From: an uncultured Caulobacterales bacterium
Lineage (GTDB): Bacteria > Pseudomonadota > Alphaproteobacteria > Caulobacterales > Maricaulaceae
Direction: 5' to 3'
Length of the DNA stretch: 64,000 nt
Assembly (NCBI GenBank): GCA_938003545.1
Contig: CALKXY010000011.1
Coordinates: forward strand, 1-64,000
The translations under genes and the position numbers were made by a program. Positions 26,337 to 35,203 of this stretch are shown here, one piece after another. Every line of letters starts with the position of its first letter. Within the stretch, counting starts at the first letter, position 1. The notes under the pieces are model-generated. The model worked only from the letters and a program-made list of their open reading frames with translations, was not told where the DNA came from and searched no databases.

Positions 26337-27494
26337 ATGTCTACGACTGCATCGGACATAGATATTGTGGCGGTGAATACACCTGTGCACATAAAACGTT
26401 TTCTGGATGTCCCGTATGATCTGTATCGTGGACAAGATGCTTGGGCACCGCCTTTGCGTCTTGAACGCAAAGAACAGTTGGATCCCAAGAAAAACCCAGC
26501 CGCGCGCGATTTAGATCGCCAGCTTTTCATTGCCGTGCGTGATGGTTTGGATGTTGGTCGCATTGCAGCCTTTACAAACCCAGCTCATGATTCGTTTCAC
26601 GATGCTGAAACTGCCTTTTTCGGTTATTTTGATGGAATCGATTCCAATGATGTTCTGTCGCGTCTTTTGGCGGCGGCACAAGATTGGGCCCTAAGCAAAG
26701 GGCGCAGCCGTATGGTGGGGCCTGCGCAATGGGGCGTGAATGAGGAAATTGGCTTACTCGTAGAGGGCTTTGACGACTCAAACGTGGTATTGATGTCCTA
26801 TGGGCGACCTTATTATGCGCCGGCGCTAGAAGCTGCAGGTTTTACAAAGGCTATCGATACATTGGCCTTCCAAGCCGATTTGAATGCAGGCTATCCACGT
26901 CCAAAAATGACGCAAATGATGGTTGATTATGCCAAGAAATCAGATGCGATCACGTGGCGAACACTCAACCCAAAAGACTTCAGCGGCGAGATGCATCGCG
27001 CCATGGAGGTATTTAACGATGCTTGGTCAGAGAATTGGGGGTTTTTGCCCTTTCCCGATGACGCGATCCAACATCTCGCAAAAGAGATGAAGCCGCTCAT
27101 CGCCCCTGAGCGTTTCTTAATTGGCTCTATAGATGGTGAATTGGCTGCGTTTTTATGTCTGCTGCCAGATTTAAACGAGCTGGCGAGAGGGTTTGATGGT
27201 AAATTGTTGCCGTTCAATTGGGCGAAACTCGTCTATCGCCTGAAGACGCAAACCGCGAAGCAGGCGCGCATTCCTTTGATGGGTTTGAAAAAGAAATTCC
27301 ATAACACGCGTAAGGGATTGGCGTTGATTGCGGCGTTGTGTGAGGAATCCTTCGAAGCGGCCCGTCAGGCGGGGTTCACCCATTGCGAGCTATCTTGGAT
27401 TTTAGAGGACAATGAAGGCATGATCGCGATATGCGAACAAGCCAGTGCTGTGCCGTATAAAACCTATCGTATGTATGAAAAACGGATCGATTAA
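26337..27494 (+). CDS. GNAT-superfamily N-acyltransferase, candidate bacterial ceramide synthase
   Basis: 385 aa of a long GNAT-like family. Recognisable segments are FLDVPYDLYRGQDAWAPPL at the start, RMVGPAQWGVNEEIGLLVEGFD in the middle, and the tail LSWILEDNEGMIAICE. The Caulobacter ceramide synthase bCerS is a protein of this superfamily in the same gene neighbourhood and N-acylates 3-ketosphinganine. The location next to spt and a lipid kinase supports the same role. It is the first of five tightly packed genes, with the next ATG adjoining its stop. Close family members of other function exist, so the identity is inferred. Confidence 0.78.
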   Translation: MSTTASDIDIVAVNTPVHIKRFLDVPYDLYRGQDAWAPPLRLERKEQLDPKKNPAARDLDRQLFIAVRDGLDVGRIAAFTNPAHDSFHDAETAFFGYFDGIDSNDVLSRLLAAAQDWALSKGRSRMVGPAQWGVNEEIGLLVEGFDDSNVVLMSYGRPYYAPALEAAGFTKAIDTLAFQADLNAGYPRPKMTQMMVDYAKKSDAITWRTLNPKDFSGEMHRAMEVFNDAWSENWGFLPFPDDAIQHLAKEMKPLIAPERFLIGSIDGELAAFLCLLPDLNELARGFDGKLLPFNWAKLVYRLKTQTAKQARIPLMGLKKKFHNTRKGLALIAALCEESFEAARQAGFTHCELSWILEDNEGMIAICEQASAVPYKTYRMYEKRID

Positions 27495-28238
27495 ATGGTA
27501 GCGAGTGTTCTAATTCTCGCGGGACAGCGGGCAGGGGTCAAGGACCCCTTGTGTGAAGCGGCTGGCGTGTCTCATAAAGCAGACATTCCTGTGGCTGGCG
27601 TGCCTATGTTGGCGCGCGTTGTCTCGGCGCTGCGCGATGCCAAAATTGCAGAACCTTTTTTTGTGTCAGGTTATTCTGCTAGAGATTTGACCGAAGTTCC
27701 AAGCGGTGACGGTCCTGCCGATAGTGTCCAACTCGGGTTGGAGCATATCGATCAATACCCCTGTTTAATTACGACCTGTGATCACGCGTTACTTTCTGCT
27801 GAGATGATCAAGAGCTTCATCTCGGGGGCGAAATCTGCAGGAACGGATATTTGTGTCGGATTGGCGACGGAAGAAGTGATCAAGGCCGAATACCCCGTTA
27901 CAAAGCGGACGTATCTCAGGTTCTCTGATCATGCTGTGTCAGGCTGTAATCTATTTTATATTGCGAATGAGAATGGCTTGAAAGCCATTGCGTTTTGGCA
28001 ATCCGTTCAACATTTGCGGAAGAAACCGTTAAAACTTGCAAGGAAAGTCGGTGTAGGTATCGGCGTGAAATTTGCGGCAGGGCGATTGAGTTTAGACGGA
28101 GCCTTTGAATATGCCGCTGATCGCATTGGAATCACGGCTGCGCCCGTTTTACTACCATTTGCGGAAGCTGCAATTGATGTCGATAAGCCGTCTGACTTGG
28201 AGTTGGTGGAACAGATTTTAGAGACGCGCTCCGCATGA
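27495..28238 (+). CDS. MobA-like nucleotidyltransferase
   Basis: 247-aa protein of the MobA/NTP-transferase fold. The opening VLILAGQRAG replaces the usual LAGGxGxR loop, and the metal-site region TTCDHALLS carries the Asp. It could activate a headgroup precursor with CTP or another NTP. It lies directly behind the ceramide synthase candidate (stop and start adjoin) and overlaps the next gene by 4 bases (ATGA). The altered nucleotide loop may mean reduced activity or another nucleotide. No molybdenum cofactor gene is nearby, so MobA itself is unlikely. Confidence 0.78.
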   Translation: MVASVLILAGQRAGVKDPLCEAAGVSHKADIPVAGVPMLARVVSALRDAKIAEPFFVSGYSARDLTEVPSGDGPADSVQLGLEHIDQYPCLITTCDHALLSAEMIKSFISGAKSAGTDICVGLATEEVIKAEYPVTKRTYLRFSDHAVSGCNLFYIANENGLKAIAFWQSVQHLRKKPLKLARKVGVGIGVKFAAGRLSLDGAFEYAADRIGITAAPVLLPFAEAAIDVDKPSDLELVEQILETRSA

Positions 28239-30739
28239 GCCTGCCTGACTTGACAATAGCGTCGAGCCAATCTGTTGGTAAGCGGATTGCAGCAAATACG
28301 GGCTTGATGGTCGGATCAAAGGCGTTGGCGGCTATTCTGGGGCTAGCCAGTCTTATCATCGCGGCCAATTCAATTAGTATCATGGCCTTGGGCGTGATCT
28401 TTTTCCTACATTCTTACCATCTCTTCTTTGCGCAACTTGCAACATTTCAAGCCTGGCAAACCATCATTCGGTTTGGAATGGATGACGTTAAGCATGATGA
28501 TGTCAAAAGCCTCTCTCGTCTTATTCAATTTGGATATAAACTTGATGTTGTCTCGGCCATCATTGCCTTTCTTGGGGCATTGGCTTGTTACAAAATTGTT
28601 GTGATTTTCGGGGAAACTTTCCCGAATCTCTTTGGCCGCGAATCTGCGGATACGGACGTTAATGCGTCCTTTGCGATGGTGGCGCTTTATTGCTCGCTCT
28701 TATTAGTGCGTCATCGCGGGGCGTCGATTGGCGTATTTAGACTGTTTGACCGCTTTGATGTTTTGGCTTGGCACGGCGTTGTCATGACAGGCGTGCGCTT
28801 TATCGGCGTTGTGATCGCGGCCCTTCTTGGGGCGGGTATGGAAGGGTTTCTGTTAGCTTGGTTTATCGGCTCGCTCGTTGATTATCTGGCGCTTCCGCTA
28901 TTGGCTGCGCGCGAGCTGTCCAAACGCAATTTGCTGAAACCTGTACTGCAAGCCAAAGCGAGTATTTTGAACCCCCGTAAGGGGGTCTGGCCTTTTGTCT
29001 GGAAGGCAAATGTGGATTCCACGCTTGCGGCGTCAAATGTTCACCTACCTGTTTTGCTGGTCATGTCGGTATTTGGTCCGATTTGGGTATCTGTTTATCG
29101 AACGGCAGAAGAAATCGCTAAGCTTCTATCCGAAGGGTTCAAACTTTTGGATCAAGTGATCTATCCAGAATTAGCCAAAATGGTCAGTGCGGGTGAGGTT
29201 GAACAGATTTGGCGTCTTGTTATGCGCGCGGCCGTTATTTTACTCGCCTTCGGTTTGGCCGCCTCTCTCTTCATATGGTTTTTCTTTGGGACCGCTTTGT
29301 CAGCGGTACTGTCGGCGGATTATATGGAAGCCGCGCCACTTGCGTCGCTTCTTGTGCCCGCAGCCGCTTTGCTGGGCATGGCAGCTCCGCTTTATCCGGT
29401 CCTTTACGCGACGGATCATCCTGAGCGCGCCATTTATGCGCGCGGTGCGGGTGTCGTGGTTTATATTATCGCCTTCTTCGGCCTCAGTTTCACCGTCGGG
29501 AATATGGCGCCTGGTTGGGCCGCCATCGCAGGGAATATCGTGGCTGTGGGGTTGGTCATGTGGCTCGCGAAGCAAGCCTTGGATAAGAAGGTCAAGCAGC
29601 AAGACGCTTTTGAAACAGGTGAGGTGAGAGCCGCGCCAACATTCGGTCTAATTGGTGAAAGTAAAGCCCGTATATGGGGCCTGCCTTTGCGTGAATGGCA
29701 AGGGCGCGCTTTTAAAAAAGCTGGCGCTGACGTCGATCAAGACATGAGTATTGGCGGGCGGGGCCTGTGGCATCACATTGATTGGATCATGAGCGCAGAG
29801 CTCTCCAAATCCTTTGCTGTCACTGATCGTCTAGCCTTGATCGAGGCGGGACAAATCGTCAGCTTGTCTGGCGCGACGCAAACTGAAGCTGAGGCTTTAA
29901 TTGGGCAAAGCCAAGATGCGCTCATGCCCTATGACTTTAATGCTGTGACCCCGAATGACGTAAATGACGGTTATATTAAATCTCTGCGTAAGCACGAAGT
30001 GCCCTATGTGCTGGACACGAAAGCGACGCCTATTCTCGAAATTATGCGGCGGCAGTTCAAAAGTTCTTACAAAGGTATAACGGATTTTGTGACAAAATGG
30101 TTCTGGCCTGTGCCGGCCTTTTATGTGACGCGGCTATGCGCGCATCTACGCCTAACGCCTAATCAGGTGACGACGATTGGATTTTTCCTCATGCTCGCTG
30201 CGACATGGTTCTTCTGGCAGGGGCAATGGGCGTTGGGCTTTGCGTGTGGTTGGATCATGACGTTCTTGGATACGGTGGACGGAAAGCTGGCGCGGACCAC
30301 GATGACCTATTCTTACTGGGGTAATATTTATGACCATGGTATCGATTTAATCCATCCGCCATTTTGGTATTGGGCTTGGTTTATAGGGTTGGGCGGGGCG
30401 TATTCATTGTCAGAGCCGCTTTGCATCGCGTTGATTGCGATTTTGATCGGCTATTGGGTTGACCGCATTGTCGAAGGTATATTCTTGGCGCAACATGGGT
30501 TTCATATACATGTTTGGACGCGGTTTAATTCAGGCCTTCGTTTCTTCATCGCGCGACGCAATCCAAACACATTTATCATGATGATCGGCATAATATTGAC
30601 CTTAATTTGGGCAGGTGCTGGATATTGGGCGTTTCTTGTCATCGCGATTTGGACATGGGCCTGTATAGCGATTAATGTTTTAACGGTGATCGTCGCGCTC
30701 TTTATGCGGCGCCCGCTCGTAAGTTGGATGGACGCATAA
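28235..30739 (+). CDS. Three-part fusion: flippase, nucleotidyltransferase-like domain, CDP-alcohol phosphotransferase
   Basis: 834-aa membrane protein. Residues 1 to about 455 form a polysaccharide-flippase-like (MATE/Wzx-type) unit with about 12 helices. About 470-600 is a soluble domain with IWGLPLREWQGRAFKKAG, resembling a degenerate nucleotidyltransferase. The last 220 residues are a CDP-alcohol phosphotransferase: D679-x2-DG-x2-AR-x8-G-x3-D-x3-D704 is complete, preceded by LTPNQVTTIG. The C-terminal enzyme should move a phospho-lipid or phospho-alcohol group from a CDP donor. The flippase could then carry the product across the membrane. The reading frame is continuous with no stop or composition break at the joins. 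Confidence 0.85.
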   Translation: MSLPDLTIASSQSVGKRIAANTGLMVGSKALAAILGLASLIIAANSISIMALGVIFFLHSYHLFFAQLATFQAWQTIIRFGMDDVKHDDVKSLSRLIQFGYKLDVVSAIIAFLGALACYKIVVIFGETFPNLFGRESADTDVNASFAMVALYCSLLLVRHRGASIGVFRLFDRFDVLAWHGVVMTGVRFIGVVIAALLGAGMEGFLLAWFIGSLVDYLALPLLAARELSKRNLLKPVLQAKASILNPRKGVWPFVWKANVDSTLAASNVHLPVLLVMSVFGPIWVSVYRTAEEIAKLLSEGFKLLDQVIYPELAKMVSAGEVEQIWRLVMRAAVILLAFGLAASLFIWFFFGTALSAVLSADYMEAAPLASLLVPAAALLGMAAPLYPVLYATDHPERAIYARGAGVVVYIIAFFGLSFTVGNMAPGWAAIAGNIVAVGLVMWLAKQALDKKVKQQDAFETGEVRAAPTFGLIGESKARIWGLPLREWQGRAFKKAGADVDQDMSIGGRGLWHHIDWIMSAELSKSFAVTDRLALIEAGQIVSLSGATQTEAEALIGQSQDALMPYDFNAVTPNDVNDGYIKSLRKHEVPYVLDTKATPILEIMRRQFKSSYKGITDFVTKWFWPVPAFYVTRLCAHLRLTPNQVTTIGFFLMLAATWFFWQGQWALGFACGWIMTFLDTVDGKLARTTMTYSYWGNIYDHGIDLIHPPFWYWAWFIGLGGAYSLSEPLCIALIAILIGYWVDRIVEGIFLAQHGFHIHVWTRFNSGLRFFIARRNPNTFIMMIGIILTLIWAGAGYWAFLVIAIWTWACIAINVLTVIVALFMRRPLVSWMDA

Positions 30740-30742
30740 ATC

Positions 30743-31414
30743 ATGCAGCATTATGCCGTTTTCGATTTGGACGAAACGATCACAAGTCAAGGGACTTGGG
30801 GACGTTTCGTGTCGCGCTCTATTCGTCATAGGCCATGGCAGCTCATCGGGCTTTGGGCGCGCGCAGGCGTGGGGCAAATGATTTATAAATTTGGATCGCA
30901 AGAACGAATTTCCGTCAAACGCGGTATGTTACGCTGGAGCTTATCTGGGCAGCTTCGCGTAAAGTTGGAGGCGCAAGCCGCTGAATTTGCAAATGAAGAA
31001 GTTAGGTCTGGCTTGCGTCCCGGCGCACTTCGTCAAATAGAAGCCCATCGCGCAGCAGGTGACCGTATTATCATCGCCTCTGCAGGGGCGGATTTGATCG
31101 TCGAGGCGATTGCGCAGCGCCTGAATATTGACACTGTAGTTTGCACCAAATTGGCGTGGAAGGGTGAAAAATGCGCCCGTTATTTTGGGTCTCAAAACTG
31201 TTACGGTCTGGGTAAACTCGATATGCTGCAGAAATGTTTGGAAACATTTGATGATTTCAAACGCGAGGCTGCACATATCACTGTGTACTCAGACAGTTAC
31301 TCCGATTTACCTGTGCTGATGTTTGCGGACAAAGGGGTGGCAGTGAATTCAGACGCAAGGCTGTTAAAAGTGGCTGATGTTCATGGTTTCGAAACAGTAA
31401 ACTGGTCCATTTGA
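30743..31414 (+). CDS. HAD-IB phosphatase (SerB-like)
   Basis: 223-aa HAD-superfamily hydrolase of subfamily IB. Motif I is FDLDET (Asp8, Asp10), motif II has IIIASAGAD, and motif IV reads YSDSYSDLPVL. The RPGALRQIEAHRAAGD segment is typical of phosphatases related to phosphoserine phosphatase. It lies 3 bases after the CDP-alcohol fusion and 25 before a nucleotidyltransferase. It may dephosphorylate a lipid or headgroup intermediate, by analogy with phosphatidylglycerophosphate removal. Substrate is unknown. Confidence 0.85.
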   Translation: MQHYAVFDLDETITSQGTWGRFVSRSIRHRPWQLIGLWARAGVGQMIYKFGSQERISVKRGMLRWSLSGQLRVKLEAQAAEFANEEVRSGLRPGALRQIEAHRAAGDRIIIASAGADLIVEAIAQRLNIDTVVCTKLAWKGEKCARYFGSQNCYGLGKLDMLQKCLETFDDFKREAAHITVYSDSYSDLPVLMFADKGVAVNSDARLLKVADVHGFETVNWSI

Positions 31415-31439
31415 GCCAAATATATACAAGGGCTGTTTT

Positions 31440-32195
31440 ATGCACGCTATTATTCTTGCCGCAGGCCGAGGGTCACGACTTCTTCCTTTGACCACAGATC
31501 TACCAAAATGTTTGTTGCCAATTGGGAACACGACAGTTTTGGGCATGCAGCTTGATACGCTTTTTGCGAATGGTATCGAAACCGCAACTGTTGTTACGGG
31601 CTTTAACAGCCATATGGTGCATGCGGAAATAAAGGCCCGCAAATCCGGACCACGTGTCAAAACGCTTTATAATCCGTTTTTCCAAGTCGCCGATAATTTG
31701 GCATCTTGCTGGATGGCGCGTAAGTCCATGCACAGCGACTTTCTTCTTATTAATGGCGATACGTTATTTACGTCGGAACTTTTACAAACGATTTTAGCGG
31801 CACCCGCGAATGATATCACCGTAACCATCGACCAAAAAGGTCACTATGATGGTGACGATATGAAGGTGACGTTGGACCGCGAATTTTTGACGGCGATTGG
31901 TAAAACTTTACCGCTGACGGAAACTGATGGCGAATCAATTGGAATGTTAAGGTTCATGAAAGCAGGGCCTGAAATCTTTACAACTGAACTCAAGCGCCTG
32001 ATGAAAACGCCTGATGGGACAAAGAGTTGGTTCTTATCTGCAATTCACGGCTTGGCGCAGGCTGGCGTTCAGATCGATACGACCAATATCAAAGGGGCCG
32101 ATTGGTCAGAACTGGACACGCCGGAAGATTACGAAATTTGCCGTTCCTTATTCGGTGAAGCAGAGATGGCCAGAACAAGATTTGCCGTTATCTAA
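31440..32195 (+). CDS. Sugar-phosphate-type nucleotidyltransferase (LicC/CpgD-like)
   Basis: 251 aa. The canonical loop AIILAAGRGSRLLPLT and the lysine in DLPKCLLPIGNT show an intact nucleotide site; LINGDTLF carries the metal Asp, and the late KGADWSELDTPEDY matches this group. Relatives make CDP-choline, CDP-inositol or, in Caulobacter, CDP-glycerate (CpgD). Being last in the operon with the CDP-alcohol phosphotransferase, it probably makes the CDP-headgroup donor. Either this or the upstream MobA-like gene may be the CpgD equivalent. Confidence 0.83.
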   Translation: MHAIILAAGRGSRLLPLTTDLPKCLLPIGNTTVLGMQLDTLFANGIETATVVTGFNSHMVHAEIKARKSGPRVKTLYNPFFQVADNLASCWMARKSMHSDFLLINGDTLFTSELLQTILAAPANDITVTIDQKGHYDGDDMKVTLDREFLTAIGKTLPLTETDGESIGMLRFMKAGPEIFTTELKRLMKTPDGTKSWFLSAIHGLAQAGVQIDTTNIKGADWSELDTPEDYEICRSLFGEAEMARTRFAVI

Positions 32196-32258
32196 AACGT
32201 GATCAAATAGTTGTGGAACACGATTGTATGAATCACGGGCTATAGCTAAAGGCTAATT

Positions 32259-33479
32259 ATGAGCATTGGCACCACACTCCTCGATAAAGTTATGCAGCGT
32301 TTCGTTTCCAACGGGGCGCTGACCGTCATTCTACATGACGGGACCTCAACGACCTATGGTCCAGGCGGAGATCCGTCCGCGACGATACGTTTGAATGATT
32401 CTGCGCTTCCGCTTCAGCTGGTTAAAAATCCTGAACTTATCGCCGGCGAAGCCTATATGGACGGCCGATTAGAGGTCGTCGATTGTACGATATATGATTT
32501 CCTAAATCTCTTTGCACAAAACCGCGATGGTCTCAGGAAAGGGCCACTGCGCTCGAAGGTTAAAGCGTGGCAAAAGAAAATTCGTCGCTGGCACCAACGT
32601 AACCCGAGGTCAGCAAGCTCCGCTAATGTCAAAGCGCATTACGATATTTCCAATGATCTCTATGGCATGTTCCTAGATGAGGACATGCAATATAGCTGTG
32701 CTTATTATTCTGATCCCGCGATTAGTCTGGAAGAGGCTCAACTTTCTAAAAAACGCCACATCGCGGCGAAACTAAAGCTCGAACCCGGACAACGGGTCTT
32801 GGATATCGGGTGTGGTTGGGGTGGCATGGCCATGTATCTGGCCAAGACGTATGATGTAAATGTTGTGGGTGTGACCCTCTCCACGCAGCAACATGCATTG
32901 GCTGTTGAACGTGTAAAAGCGGCAGGGTTGTCTGACAAAGTAGATATTCGGTTGCAAGATTACCGCGATGTCGACGGCCCCTTTGACCGTATCGTCTCTG
33001 TTGGGATGTTTGAACATGTCGGCATCAGTCACTTCGCAGAATATTTTAACGGCATCCGTGAGCTGTTAACGCAAGATGGCGTCGCGCTGGTGCATTCCAT
33101 TGGACGTAAAGGCGGACCGAGCACAACCGGGGCTTGGATACGGAAATATATTTTCCCAGGCGGGTATTCTCCAGCATTATCAGAGACATTTGCAGAGATC
33201 GAAAAAGCGGGCCTTTGGGTCACGGATTGCGAAATTTTACGCCTTCATTACGGGCATACTTTGGCCGAATGGAACAAGAGATGTCAGGCGCAAAAGACTG
33301 AAATCATTGAGATGATGGGCGAGGAATTTTTCCGAATGTGGGAATTTTATCTTGCGATTTCTGAGCTGTCTTTCTCTGAAGGTAAACATATGAATTTCCA
33401 AATTCAGCTCACGAAAGACCTGAACGCTCTCCCAATCACACGGGATTACATGGTGGACGAGGAGCGTGCGCAGGCGTAA
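32259..33479 (+). CDS. cfa: Cyclopropane-fatty-acyl-phospholipid synthase
   Basis: 406-aa SAM-dependent enzyme that adds a methylene bridge to unsaturated acyl chains in membrane lipids. SAM motif: VLDIGCGWGGMAMYLA. The downstream GVTLSTQQHALA, and VSVGMFEHVG with YIFPGGYSP, are characteristic. The N-terminal lipid-binding domain (GxxYMDG-like, GEAYMDGRLEV) is present. It lies 63 bases after the nucleotidyltransferase and precedes a lipid hydroxylase candidate, so it may modify chains of sphingolipids or phospholipids. Confidence 0.93.
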   Translation: MSIGTTLLDKVMQRFVSNGALTVILHDGTSTTYGPGGDPSATIRLNDSALPLQLVKNPELIAGEAYMDGRLEVVDCTIYDFLNLFAQNRDGLRKGPLRSKVKAWQKKIRRWHQRNPRSASSANVKAHYDISNDLYGMFLDEDMQYSCAYYSDPAISLEEAQLSKKRHIAAKLKLEPGQRVLDIGCGWGGMAMYLAKTYDVNVVGVTLSTQQHALAVERVKAAGLSDKVDIRLQDYRDVDGPFDRIVSVGMFEHVGISHFAEYFNGIRELLTQDGVALVHSIGRKGGPSTTGAWIRKYIFPGGYSPALSETFAEIEKAGLWVTDCEILRLHYGHTLAEWNKRCQAQKTEIIEMMGEEFFRMWEFYLAISELSFSEGKHMNFQIQLTKDLNALPITRDYMVDEERAQA

Positions 33480-33492
33480 AGCGCGCGACGTT

Positions 33493-34302
33493 ATGGCTAC
33501 CTCTGTTGAAAAACCTAAGCACCTGAAAAACAAGCGCCGCGCGTTTGTGAAAACTACAGGTAAGAAACTTGTCCGTAAGATTGCAGCTTATCAGACGCGG
33601 CAATCAAAAGTTCCTGATACGCCTAAACTTTCGAATGAACATTTCCCGTTTTTGAGTGAGTTTACCGATAATTGGGAAACCATCCAAGCCGAGGCGCGCG
33701 AGGTCCTGAAATTTCGCGATGCCATTCCCGGATTTCACGAAATTTCACCTGATCAATACCGTCTGTCCACTGAAAATAACTGGAAGACCTTTGTCTTATT
33801 CGGATTCGGTCAACGGTTGGAGAAGAACGCGGCGCTAGCCCCGAAAACGTCAGATATTTTGCAAAAAGTGCCGAACCTTCAAACGGCCATGTTCTCTATT
33901 CTTGCGCCTGGGTATCATATTCCCGCGCACAAAGGTGTGACCAAGGGTATATTGCGATCCCATCTCGGTCTTATCATTCCAAAAGATCGAGAGCAGTGCC
34001 GCATTCGTGTCGACGACACGATTACGCCGTGGAAAGAGGGCGAAATATTCGTCTTTGATGATACGTATGAGCATGAGGTCTGGAACGACACAGACGAAGA
34101 GCGCGTGATTCTCTTGTTTGATTTTGATCGTCCAATGAAATGGGGTGGGCGGGCGCTCAACAAGACATTCTTGAATATTATGAAATTGACGGCTTTTTAT
34201 CAGGACCCAAAAAAGAACCTGCAAACCGCCGAAGATCGCCTAGAAGCCGCGATTCGCAAAGCGGATGCGAATATGGAAGCGATGAGCGATCCCGCAGGAT
34301 AG
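33493..34302 (+). CDS. Aspartyl/asparaginyl beta-hydroxylase family (LpxO-like) dioxygenase
   Basis: 269 aa from the ATG at 33493; a GTG 27 bases upstream is an alternative and would overlap cfa. Fe(II)/2-oxoglutarate oxygenase. The iron site is in HIPAHKGVTKG and the second His is in YEHEVWN; the Arg of 2-oxoglutarate binding is probably in RVILLFDF. LpxO, a relative, hydroxylates the acyl chain of lipid A. Position at the end of the sphingolipid block suggests ceramide acyl-chain hydroxylation; lipid A is the alternative. No transmembrane helix is evident. Confidence 0.84.
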   Translation: MATSVEKPKHLKNKRRAFVKTTGKKLVRKIAAYQTRQSKVPDTPKLSNEHFPFLSEFTDNWETIQAEAREVLKFRDAIPGFHEISPDQYRLSTENNWKTFVLFGFGQRLEKNAALAPKTSDILQKVPNLQTAMFSILAPGYHIPAHKGVTKGILRSHLGLIIPKDREQCRIRVDDTITPWKEGEIFVFDDTYEHEVWNDTDEERVILLFDFDRPMKWGGRALNKTFLNIMKLTAFYQDPKKNLQTAEDRLEAAIRKADANMEAMSDPAG

Positions 34303-34318
34303 AGTGCGGCGATAGCTA

Positions 34319-34888
34319 TCAGTGGGGCTGGATTGAAAAAATCAATCGCCCGACGGGACGTAATGTGTTCCATAAAATCGGGTCATCATTCGCGGCTAGA
34401 ACAAGATCAATCAGGTCCGCGCGTTCTTCTGCCTCGACAAGATATGTCCCGCTGATCCGCTGTGTGGATCGATCAAATATCAGGATGGTTCCGACCGGAT
34501 ATTTCGATGGTGTTGGGGCAAAGACGGCTAACATGTTGCTGCCAAATAGGCTCATCGTCAGGTAATCGCTGGCCTGTGCTGTGCATAAATCGTCGATATG
34601 TGTAGGCCATGCATAGACGGGGATATTGTGAATTGGCTTTGATAAATGACGATGCGCTGGGTTTTTATCTGCAGGCATTTCCCCAGAAAGCAGCCATATA
34701 GCATCTACATCCAAGCCGAGAGCGATGGATGCGAGCGCATTTTGACGCGGAACATGGCCGCCGCGTTCCCAATTTGCTATGGTGGGTTGACTGACGCCGC
34801 AGGTCTTGGCGAGCGCATTTTGCGATAGCCCTAGCTCTTTGCGGCGAGATTTCAATCTGTCCGCTAATGTCGTACCTTGCGCTTTCAA
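34319..34888 (-). CDS. XRE-type regulator with degenerate S24/LexA-like domain
   Basis: 189 aa. An N-terminal helix-turn-helix (about 9-66, with LSQNALAKTCGVSQPTIANWE) is followed by a C-terminal domain like the S24 peptidase of LexA and CI repressors. A GSNML segment holds the position of the nucleophilic Ser, and VGTILIFDRS follows, but I cannot find the usual catalytic Lys. It is therefore a phage-repressor-like regulator that may not self-cleave. It is convergent with the hydroxylase gene by 16 bases and could regulate the lipid locus or a distant target. Confidence 0.82.
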   Translation of the reverse strand: MKAQGTTLADRLKSRRKELGLSQNALAKTCGVSQPTIANWERGGHVPRQNALASIALGLDVDAIWLLSGEMPADKNPAHRHLSKPIHNIPVYAWPTHIDDLCTAQASDYLTMSLFGSNMLAVFAPTPSKYPVGTILIFDRSTQRISGTYLVEAEERADLIDLVLAANDDPILWNTLRPVGRLIFSIQPH

Positions 34889-35203
34889 AAGATATGCCCC
34901 CGTGTCTGAAATCCGATAAACTTAGTTAATAAACGAAACGTGATCACAAAATCGTCACATTTGCCATTTTGGGGGTGTTCACTGTGTATAACTTAGCTTA
35001 ATGGCCCGTCGCAATTAGCCCCGTGTACGTCAATGCAAGTCTGCATATTAATAGCAGTCCCGCAAAGATTACGAAAATTTATAAGAAAAACCTATGGTTT
35101 TCGCTGGAAATCCACAAGGGCTTTCTTACTTCGAGTGCAGGGACTAGACACAATTCGTGGTGTTTCCAGAGATGGGCGCGCTGCACAGATATAAGAGGGC
35201 CTT
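34889..35203. other. Spacer between the XRE regulator and a small gene
   Basis: About 315 bases. The left end should hold the minus-strand promoter of the regulator. The A+T-rich middle has -10-like sequence around 34985-34995 (TGTGTATAACTT). The right end holds the leader of the 66-aa gene. No RNA fold or repeat stands out. Confidence 0.4.

Noticed and set aside
27495-28238. Molybdenum cofactor guanylyltransferase MobA
   Set aside because: No molybdenum genes are near and the operon context is lipid synthesis; only the fold is shared.
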